DNA of 9,540 bases, taken from positions 1 to 9,540 of the forward strand of contig JAGWVP010000080.1 in assembly GCA_018970825.1 (NCBI GenBank), in the 5' to 3' direction. The translations under genes and the position numbers were made by a program. The notes under the pieces are model-generated. The model ran no database searches. It worked only from the letters and a program-made list of their open reading frames with translations, and was not told where the DNA came from. Below, in pieces: positions 1-5,021 of the stretch. Within the stretch, counting starts at the first letter, position 1. The number at the start of each line of letters is the position of its first letter. The stretch is from a bacterium. GTDB lineage: Bacteria > Desulfobacterota > Binatia > UBA12015.

Positions 1-1
1 C

Positions 2-205
2 TTCGGTCGAACCGCGCTGTTCTTCTACGTGGTCCACTTCCAGGTGCTGCGCGCGGCGTCGGTGCTCACCGGCACCGGCAAGTCGCTCGGGATTCCGGGG
101 ACGCTCCTCGGTGCCTGCCTGCTCCTGCTCTTCATGTACCCGCTGTGCCGTTGGTACGAGCACTGGGCGGCGGGACACGACAACCTGGTCACCCGCTACC
201 TGTGA
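2..205 (+). CDS. DUF1624 / heparan-alpha-glucosaminide N-acetyltransferase-like membrane protein, C-terminal fragment
   Basis: Only the last 67 residues and the TGA stop at 203-205 are visible; the start lies upstream of the window. The fragment shows two hydrophobic segments: one beginning FGRTALFFYVVHFQVLRAAS, and a second around GTLLGACLLLLFMYPL, followed by CRWYEHW and a short polar tail ending TRYL. A FFYVVH-type helix, then a last helix ending in YPLCRWY and a short tail ending in YL, is the usual C-terminus of the DUF1624 family. These are multi-pass inner-membrane proteins related to lysosomal HGSNAT, which transfers acetyl groups across a membrane; the bacterial substrates are mostly unknown. 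It converges on the thioesterase pair, with 48 bases between the stops. An acyltransferase-3 family protein is a less likely alternative. Family recognition rests on memory of the C-terminal pattern, because the catalytic part is outside the window. Confidence 0.7.
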   Translation, partial: FGRTALFFYVVHFQVLRAASVLTGTGKSLGIPGTLLGACLLLLFMYPLCRWYEHWAAGHDNLVTRYL

Positions 206-253
206 AAGCGGGCCTCCCGACGTCCGTGACGGGCTTCGCGCTGCACCATGAAC

Positions 254-700
254 TCAGCCGGTCGCCGCCCCCGGCAGCAAAAAGTGCCCCTGTGCGCTCG
301 CGACCGGCTTCGCGCGGTCCCGCTGCCACGCGACCGCCTGCACGTTCGCGACGCGCCGCCCGTGCTTCGTCACCGTCGCGACCGCGAACGTGTCGTGCGG
401 GCCGGCCGAGCGCAGGTAGGCGATCGTGAGGTTGATCGGCTTCGGCAGCGAGCCGTCGGGGACGTGGCGCAGGAGTTCCAGGATCGCGGCGGTCTCGAGG
501 AAGGCGCCGATCGCGCCGCCGTGGATCGCGGGCAGGCTCGGGTTGCCGACGATGTGCTGCGCGAAGCCGAGCCGCGAGACCATCGCGCCGCCGTCGGCCT
601 CCTCCACCGTGATCCCGAGGAAGCCCGCGTAGGGAATGCCCGCGAGTAGGGCGCGGACGCGATCGACCGGCAGCAGCTCGCCGCGCGGTCCGTCGCTCAC
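254..700 (-). CDS. PaaI-like hotdog-fold thioesterase, second gene of the pair
   Basis: This 148-residue protein starts with GTG at 700-698, whose last two bases begin the TGA stop of the upstream thioesterase (GTGA, 4-base overlap). Translation is therefore probably coupled, with GGGGG five bases before the GTG as a weak ribosome binding site. The length fits one hotdog domain. The 4HBT/PaaI signature is HGGAIGAFLETAA: His-60, Gly-61 and Gly-62 start the central helix, and Glu-69 sits where the family carries its acidic catalytic residue. Further family-like stretches are PINLTIAYLRSAG (residues 88-100) and the KHGRRVANVQAVAW strand region (112-125). Such enzymes hydrolyse acyl-CoA thioesters in the cytoplasm, usually as tetramers. 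The substrate cannot be read from the sequence; fatty, aromatic or hydroxylated acyl groups are all possible. Because its acid is Glu where the partner has Asp, it is not a simple recent duplicate. Confidence 0.9.
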   Translation of the reverse strand: MSDGPRGELLPVDRVRALLAGIPYAGFLGITVEEADGGAMVSRLGFAQHIVGNPSLPAIHGGAIGAFLETAAILELLRHVPDGSLPKPINLTIAYLRSAGPHDTFAVATVTKHGRRVANVQAVAWQRDRAKPVASAQGHFLLPGAATG

Positions 701-1221
701 GAGCGCCCCCGCGTTCCCTCGCCGCCCGCGGTCGTGTCGGGCGCGGCGCCCGAGGCCGGGCCGGCTGCGCCAGGCCCGCCCGCGGGTCCGTAGGCCGGGC
801 CGAGCATCATCGTCATCGCGGTGGTCGCGATCGGGTCGTTCGGGTCGTCGTGGTAGGCGGCACCGCGCACGAACGCGACGTTGCGCCCGACCTTGTAGCA
901 GTGCGTCCACGCGATCACGTCGCGACCGGGCGCCGCGGGCTTCATGTAGTCGATCCGCAGGTCGAGCGTCGCGATCGCGCGCATGTCGGGCAGCGCGGTC
1001 GCGACCGAGACGCCCGCGCAGTTGTCGAGCACGGTCGTGACGACGCCGCCGTGGAGCACGCCGGTCGCGGCATTGCCGACGAGCTTCTCGTTCCACGGCA
1101 CCTTGAGCCAGGTCTGGCCGGGCTTCGCGTCGACCACGACGAGTCCGAGCGCGGCCGAGTGCGGCACGTAGTCGACCAGCATGTTCTTGCTGGCCTCGAC
1201 GGCGTCGAGGAGACGGCTCAT
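697..1221 (-). CDS. PaaI-like hotdog-fold thioesterase, first gene of the pair
   Basis: The frame gives 174 residues from an ATG at 1221-1219 (MSRLLDAVEASKNMLVDYVP). An upstream in-frame GTG at 1281 would add 20 Pro/Arg-rich residues that do not look like this family, so the ATG is preferred, although no good Shine-Dalgarno precedes either start. The hotdog signature is VLHGGVVTTVLDNCAG, with His-57, Gly-58, Gly-59 and the acidic Asp-66 nine residues after the His, as in PaaI-type thioesterases. RIDYMKPAAPGRDV (89-102) and the GRNVAFVRGAAY strand (112-123) follow as expected. The predicted role is hydrolysis of acyl-CoA thioesters. Residues 141-174 form an unusual tail rich in Gly, Ala and Pro, well beyond the end of a normal hotdog domain and probably disordered. 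The gene overlaps the next thioesterase by 4 bases, so the two are very likely one transcript and may assemble together. Confidence 0.9.
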   Translation of the reverse strand: MSRLLDAVEASKNMLVDYVPHSAALGLVVVDAKPGQTWLKVPWNEKLVGNAATGVLHGGVVTTVLDNCAGVSVATALPDMRAIATLDLRIDYMKPAAPGRDVIAWTHCYKVGRNVAFVRGAAYHDDPNDPIATTAMTMMLGPAYGPAGGPGAAGPASGAAPDTTAGGEGTRGRS

Positions 1222-1318
1222 GAACTCGCGAGGTAGCAGCGGGCGGGCCGGCGAGGCAACGACGGGCTGGGGCGGGAGCACCCTGTTCGGGATCGATGCC
1301 GAGAACCGCGAAGCGGAT

Positions 1319-1339
1319 CGTCGCCGCCGGCCGGCGACG
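1319..1339. repeat. Perfect 7-bp inverted repeat with self-complementary loop
   Basis: CGTCGCC (1319-1325) pairs perfectly with GGCGACG (1333-1339). The 7-base loop GCCGGCC is itself a palindrome around its centre. It lies about 100 bases upstream of the first thioesterase start, on the leader or promoter side. No T-run follows on either strand, so a classical intrinsic terminator is unlikely. It could be a protein binding site, a leader hairpin, or chance in GC-rich sequence. Confidence 0.35.
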
Positions 1340-1411
1340 CGGGAACGACTCCACTCGCTCCCACCGTGCGCCGGCCACGGGCGCTCACGAGCCCGTCTCG
1401 CGCCGCATTCG

Positions 1412-1441
1412 TTGACGGGTGCTCCGCTCGCCGATTACCGT
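1412..1441 (+). promoter_or_regulatory. Candidate sigma-70-type promoter for the sulfotransferase
   Basis: TTGACG at 1412-1417 matches 5 of 6 bases of the -35 consensus. After an 18-base spacer, TACCGT at 1436-1441 matches 3 of 6 bases of the -10 consensus. Transcription would start near 1448, leaving a leader of about 135 bases before the ATG at 1582. The same architecture (TTGnCG, 18-base spacer, TAyC-type -10) appears upstream of the nitronate monooxygenase and rapA, which is the main reason to list it. The -10 box is weak, so this remains a prediction. Confidence 0.35.
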
Positions 1442-1581
1442 CCCGGCATGCAGCGCCCTTCGTGGAACACGCCTCGCCCGTCCACGAGGGACGTCCGCTC
1501 GAGATCCGGAGACCCGCTCGCCGGTCGGCGCGACAACCGTCGCCGCCCTCGCCCTCGAACCCACGTGCACCCGCTTCGTCC

Positions 1582-3003
1582 ATGACCGCGCCGGCCGTTG
1601 GAGCGTCGTCGCCCGGGCTTCTCGCTCGTCGCCGCCTTCGCGCATGGATCCTGCGCCGTGGCGAACGGGGCGGATGGCGTGGCCGCCGCTTGCCGGGCGC
1701 GCTCGCCCGGGTGGGACGTCGGTGGTCGGGCGCGGCCGAGTGCCTGCAGCTTGCCGGTCTCGTGCATCTCGGGGCGGGACGCGCGGCCGAGGCGGTGCCG
1801 CTGTTCGACGAGGCGGTCGCGCGCGGACTCGGCGGCTGGTCCTCGCTGCACTTCGATCTCGGCCGGGCGCTCATGGCGTGCGGCGACCTTCCGCGCGCGG
1901 AGGCGGAGTTCCGCGAATCCTGCCGCCTGGCCGGAAACGCGGCCTGGGCACGCTACGGCCTCGAGCGGTGTCGGGTCATGGTGGGACTGGCGGAGGACGT
2001 CTCTCGGTGCGTCGACGAGACGGACGCGGTCGAGGCGGTCGAGCCCGGGAGCGGCCCGCGGTTTGGAGAGAATCTTCGACACGTGATTCCGGTACTCCCG
2101 AATCGGCAGGTGGACGCGTTGCGCGCCGTCGTCGAGCGTCGGCCCCGAGCGATGAACGCCCGGATGTTCCTCGCGCACGTCGAGGCGGAGCGGGGAAGGG
2201 TGTCCGAGGGGGTCGCCCTTCTCTCCGAGGTCGCGCGTCACCGCTGGCCGCAGTTGGCGTCCCGGGCCGGGATGGGTGCCGCTCCCCGCTTCCTGATCCT
2301 CGGGCAGGCCAAGGCAGGGACGAGTTCGCTCTTCAAGTATCTCTGTGCGCACCCGCAGGTCGTGGCTCCGCTCGTCAAGGAGACCCATTTCTGGTCGCTG
2401 CACCATCGCTACGGATCGGACTGGTACCGGGCCCTCTTCCCGCCCTTGCCGCCCGACGCCGGGCTGATCACCGGAGAGGCCTCGCCGAGCTACCTGGCGG
2501 ATGCGGACGCGCCACGGCGGATCGCCGACCAGTTGCCGGAGGCCCGCCTGATCGTCCTGCTCCGGGATCCGGTGGAGCGGGCCTACTCGCACTTCCGGAT
2601 GAACGAGCGCGTCGGGCTCGAGCGCGAGTCGCTCGAAGACGTCGTCGCGCGGGAACTGGACCTCGCTCCGACCTGTCCGCTCGAGCCCGGCGAGATTCCG
2701 GGTGGCTACCTGACGGAGAGTGCAGCGCTGCCGCACCTGAAGCGGTGGCTGGCGCACGTGCCGTCGGAGCGACTGCTGATCCTGCGGAGCCGCGACCTGG
2801 CCGGGGATCTGCCCGGTGTGATGGCGCTGGTCTGCCGACACCTGGGTCTCGCGCCGTTCGTGCCACCCGACCCGCAACGGCACAACGTGGGGAGCTATCC
2901 GCCGATGCCGGAGGCGCTCGAGCGGCGACTTCGATCGTGGTTCGCCGAGCACGAACGGGCCCTCGCGGCCTTCCTCGCCGGCGCTCCCGGGGCACGGCCT
3001 TGA
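1582..3003 (+). CDS. PAPS-dependent sulfotransferase with N-terminal TPR-like region
   Basis: The 473-residue protein is read from the ATG at 1582; no good Shine-Dalgarno is visible, so the start is less certain than the rest. Residues 1-48 are Arg-rich. Residues about 50-135 look like TPR helical pairs (LGAGRAAEAVPLFDEAVARG, then LGRALMACGDLPRAEAEF), and a further helical repeat lies near 177-222. The catalytic domain starts near 235. FLILGQAKAGTSSLFKYL carries the 5'-phosphosulfate loop with Lys-244. KETHFW (266-271) follows, and LLRDPVERAYSHF holds the 3'-phosphate motif with Arg-328 and Ser-336. The RHNVGSYPPM segment near the C-terminus also fits. The enzyme moves a sulfuryl group from PAPS to an acceptor, most likely a saccharide or lipid, while the TPRs may bind a partner or substrate. 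Eight of the 14 codons at 2062-2103 end in A or T, in contrast to neighbouring genes. The acceptor is unknown. Confidence 0.88.
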   Translation: MTAPAVGASSPGLLARRRLRAWILRRGERGGWRGRRLPGALARVGRRWSGAAECLQLAGLVHLGAGRAAEAVPLFDEAVARGLGGWSSLHFDLGRALMACGDLPRAEAEFRESCRLAGNAAWARYGLERCRVMVGLAEDVSRCVDETDAVEAVEPGSGPRFGENLRHVIPVLPNRQVDALRAVVERRPRAMNARMFLAHVEAERGRVSEGVALLSEVARHRWPQLASRAGMGAAPRFLILGQAKAGTSSLFKYLCAHPQVVAPLVKETHFWSLHHRYGSDWYRALFPPLPPDAGLITGEASPSYLADADAPRRIADQLPEARLIVLLRDPVERAYSHFRMNERVGLERESLEDVVARELDLAPTCPLEPGEIPGGYLTESAALPHLKRWLAHVPSERLLILRSRDLAGDLPGVMALVCRHLGLAPFVPPDPQRHNVGSYPPMPEALERRLRSWFAEHERALAAFLAGAPGARP

Positions 3004-3068
3004 CGGCCCGCGGGCAACACGGCGCTGGCGCGATCTCGCCCCGGGGGGCAGACGTCGTCCCACCGCCC

Positions 3069-3087
3069 CGGCCCTCCCGCGGGGCCG
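3069..3087 (+). repeat. GC-rich hairpin between sulfotransferase stop and hydratase start
   Basis: CGGCCC (3069-3074) pairs with GGGCCG (3082-3087) around the 7-base loop TCCCGCG. It ends six bases before the AAAGGAG ribosome binding site of the next gene. There is no T-run, so it could be a weak transcription stop after the sulfotransferase, a leader element affecting translation of the hydratase, or chance in very GC-rich sequence. The rest of the 103-base gap shows no clear promoter: a TTGACG at 3000-3005 overlaps the stop codon and has no -10 partner at a proper distance. Confidence 0.3.
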
Positions 3088-3106
3088 CCCGCGAAAGGAG
3101 ACTCCG

Positions 3107-3760
3107 ATGCAGGTCGTGATCCCCCTGTTCCCGCGATTCACCGCCCTCGACGGCATCGGACCCTACGAGGTGCTGCAGCGCATCCCGTCGATCGACGTGA
3201 CGTTCATCGCGGCCCGGCGCGGCGAGGTCCGCAGCGAGAACGGTCTGCTCGGCATCACCGCCGACGGCACCTTCGAGGAGTTCCCGCGGCCCGACGTGAT
3301 CGTCTTCCCCGGCGGCGTGGGCACCCGCGCCCTGCAGAACGACCGGCAGGTCGTCGAGTGGGTGAAGGCCGCGCACGCCACGACGACCTACACCACGTCG
3401 GTCTGCACCGGATCGCTCGTGCTGGGCGCCGCCGGTCTCCTCGACGGTCTCACCGCCACCACCCACTGGGCGTGCTACGCCGAACTCGAGGCCCACGGCG
3501 CCACCGCGGTCCCCGATCGCGTGGTGGAGCACTTGGACCGGCGGATCATCACCGCCGCGGGCGTCAGCAGCGGCATCGACATGGCCCTGCGCCTCGTCGA
3601 GCTGCTCGTCGACACCACCGCCGCCGAGGCGAGCCAGCTCATGATCGAGTACGACCCGAAGCCGCCTTTCGCCTGCGGAAGCGTGGCGAGCGCCACGGCG
3701 TCGGGCCGGGCCGACGCGGTGATGGCGAGGATCCTCGAGTACGCCCGGCAACGCCAGTAG
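3107..3760 (+). CDS. DJ-1/PfpI family protein, isonitrile hydratase-like
   Basis: The 217-residue protein has a strong Shine-Dalgarno, AAAGGAG at 3094-3100, six bases before the ATG. It shows the DJ-1/PfpI glutamine-amidotransferase-like fold: VVIPLFPRFTALDGIGPYEV at the N-terminus with Asp-15, VIVFPGGVGTRAL (65-76), and the nucleophile elbow TTSVCTGSLVLGAAGLLDG with Cys-100 followed by Thr-101. TATTHW (116-121), AGVSSGIDMAL (151-161) and IEYDPKPPF (180-188) match the isonitrile hydratase group known from Pseudomonas, where a Cys-Thr pair and an N-terminal Asp are important. Isonitrile hydratase adds water to R-NC to give an N-substituted formamide (EC 4.2.1.103). The presence of all these elements favours that activity over a protease or glyoxalase role, but many relatives are untested. 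There is no DNA-binding domain, so it is not the AraC-fused type. It may be co-transcribed with the DUF808 gene 84 bases downstream. Confidence 0.9.
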   Translation: MQVVIPLFPRFTALDGIGPYEVLQRIPSIDVTFIAARRGEVRSENGLLGITADGTFEEFPRPDVIVFPGGVGTRALQNDRQVVEWVKAAHATTTYTTSVCTGSLVLGAAGLLDGLTATTHWACYAELEAHGATAVPDRVVEHLDRRIITAAGVSSGIDMALRLVELLVDTTAAEASQLMIEYDPKPPFACGSVASATASGRADAVMARILEYARQRQ

Positions 3761-3844
3761 CGCGGGTGCCGGCAGTCGAGTGAAGAAGGGACCGGTCGAG
3801 GTGCGCGCAGCGCGGTCGGGAACGACGAGGCACGGGAGATCTGC

Positions 3845-4825
3845 ATGAGCGTCGGATTGCTCGCGTGGCTCGACGACGTCGCGGGGCTCGCGCAGATGGC
3901 GGCGGCCTCGATCGACGACGTCGTCGGGCAGGCGGCGGAGGCCGGGGTCAAGGCCGCCGGCGTGGTGATCGACGACGGGGCGGTGACGCCGCGCTACGTC
4001 GTCGGCTTCTCGGCGGAGCGCGAGCTGCCGATCATCGGCCGGATCGCGCTCGGGTCCCTGCGCAACAAGCTCCTGATCCTGCTGCCGGCGGCGCTTCTGC
4101 TCGGGCTCTTCGCGCCCTGGGCGATCACGCCGCTACTCATGATCGGGGGCGTCTACCTCTGCTACGAAGGCACCGAGAAGGTCTTGGAGCTCTTCGCGCC
4201 AAACGCGGCCCACGCCCACGAAGCGGCGAGCCGTCCCGCGCACGGAGACGCCGAGGCGATCGAAGACGAGAAGGTCGCGCGCGCGATCGAGACCGACCTC
4301 ATCCTGTCCGCGGAGATCATGGCGATCACGCTGGCGAGCCTGCCACCGGGAGGCTTCTGGATGCGCGCGGCCGTGCTCGCGCTGGTCGGGCTCGGCATCA
4401 CGCTGCTGGTGTACGGTGCGGTCGCGGCGATCGTGAAGGCCGACGACGTCGGCGTCCATCTCGCGCGCAACACCTCTCCCTCCCTCGGCGGACGGATCTC
4501 GCGCGCCATGGGCCGGCTGCTCGTGCGCGGCATGCCCGTCTTCCTGCGGATCCTCGCCGCGATCGGCACCGCCGCGATGATCTGGGTCGGAGGCGGGATC
4601 GTCGTGCACGGGCTCGCGGAGTTCGGACTCGAAGCCGTCGCGCACGCGATCCACGCCGCGTCGCACGCGGCCGCCACCGCGCTGCCGGCCCTGGGCGGCC
4701 TCGTCGGGTGGCTCGCCGGGTCGGTCGGCGCGGCTCTCGTCGGTCTCGCGGTCGGTGCCGTCGCGATTCCCCTCGCCGGCGTCGTGCGGGGGCCGCTCGC
4801 GCTCCTTCGCCGCCGCGCTGGCTGA
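3845..4825 (+). CDS. yedI: DUF808 (YedI family) inner-membrane protein
   Basis: The 326-residue protein starts at ATG 3845, with GGGAG at 3834-3838 six bases upstream. It aligns by eye with the E. coli YedI/DUF808 family: LLAWLDDVAGLAQMAA at the N-terminus, then KAAGVVIDDGAVTPRYVVGF, AERELPIIGRIALGSLRNKL, and the diagnostic APWAITPLLMIGGVYLCYEG (90-109) leading to TEKVLELF. A polar His/Glu/Asp-rich stretch (about 118-150) is followed by further hydrophobic segments at about 173-197, 231-255 and 283-315. The family is a conserved inner-membrane protein of unknown function, and nothing here reveals a substrate or catalytic residue. A cluster of His residues (His-255, 268, 270, 274) lies between two membrane segments; whether it binds metal is speculation. 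The gene follows the DJ-1-like gene by 84 bases and may share its transcript. A separate candidate promoter lies downstream, before the next gene. Confidence 0.9.
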   Translation: MSVGLLAWLDDVAGLAQMAAASIDDVVGQAAEAGVKAAGVVIDDGAVTPRYVVGFSAERELPIIGRIALGSLRNKLLILLPAALLLGLFAPWAITPLLMIGGVYLCYEGTEKVLELFAPNAAHAHEAASRPAHGDAEAIEDEKVARAIETDLILSAEIMAITLASLPPGGFWMRAAVLALVGLGITLLVYGAVAAIVKADDVGVHLARNTSPSLGGRISRAMGRLLVRGMPVFLRILAAIGTAAMIWVGGGIVVHGLAEFGLEAVAHAIHAASHAAATALPALGGLVGWLAGSVGAALVGLAVGAVAIPLAGVVRGPLALLRRRAG

Positions 4826-4875
4826 ACGCGCGGACCCGCTCGGGTACCCGCCGTGCCCGGTCCGAGGTGCCCGGT

Positions 4876-4905
4876 TTGACGCCTCCCCGGGGTCTCTCCT
4901 ATCCG
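4876..4905 (+). promoter_or_regulatory. Candidate sigma-70-type promoter for the nitronate monooxygenase
   Basis: TTGACG at 4876-4881 (5 of 6 of the -35 consensus) is followed after 18 bases by TATCCG at 4900-4905 (3 of 6 of the -10 consensus). It lies in the 196-base gap after the DUF808 gene and would leave a leader of about 110 bases before the GTG at 5022. An imperfect dyad (4893-4911) is centred on the -10 box. The match to the other two candidate promoters in this window raises confidence, but no transcript start is known. Confidence 0.4.
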
Positions 4906-4911
4906 GAGGGA
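4893..4911 (+). repeat. Imperfect dyad centred on the proposed -10 box
   Basis: TCTCTCC (4893-4899) and GGAGGGA (4905-4911) are complementary except for one T-G pair, around the 5-base centre TATCC. In RNA this would be a 7-bp stem with one G-U pair; in DNA it is an operator-like inverted repeat over the -10 region of the candidate promoter. The right arm resembles a Shine-Dalgarno but has no start codon at a usable distance. It could be a repressor site or coincidence. Confidence 0.3.
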
Positions 4912-5021
4912 GTCGGTCCGGGAAGCGCTCACGCCCCGCCCGATCCGCCCGCCCCGGCGCGGGCGTCCGCCTCGCCGATTCCACCCGAACCCTGCCGTCG
5001 AGAGACGCGAAGGAGAGCACC

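Larger units (their letters stand above)
1222..1581. other. Divergent intergenic region between thioesterase pair and sulfotransferase
   Basis: These 360 bases separate two divergent starts. I see no convincing gene here: open frames in the region are Arg/Pro/Ser-rich and resemble composition shadows. It holds a 7-bp GC-rich hairpin (1319-1339) and a promoter-like element pointing toward the sulfotransferase (1412-1441). The sulfotransferase frame stays open upstream to an ATG at 1366, but that 72-residue extension is low-complexity (many Arg, Pro, Ser) and begins upstream of the candidate promoter, so it was not accepted. No clear promoter for the thioesterases could be picked. Confidence 0.5.

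Noticed and set aside
206..253. A terminator between the DUF1624 fragment and the thioesterases
   Set aside because: Only short stems (CCCG/CGGG or CGTC/GACG) can be drawn, with no T-run.
1230..1257. Minus-strand TTGCCT-N18-TACCTC just before the first thioesterase ATG, which would give a nearly leaderless transcript
   Set aside because: The -10 match is only 2 of 6 bases, and no independent support exists.
1366..1581. N-terminal extension of the sulfotransferase to the ATG at 1366
   Set aside because: The extra 72 residues are low-complexity, and the proposed start lies upstream of the only candidate promoter. The ATG at 1582 is preferred, with some doubt.
3000..3005. TTGACG at the sulfotransferase stop codon as a -35 box for the hydratase
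   Set aside because: It overlaps the TGA stop, and no -10-like sequence occurs at 16-19 bases spacing.
1419..3119. A 566-residue plus-strand frame and a 573-residue minus-strand frame (1435-3156) longer than the sulfotransferase
   Set aside because: Neither shows domains; both are Arg/Gly/Pro-rich. The 5'-phosphosulfate and 3'-phosphate motifs are in the accepted frame only.
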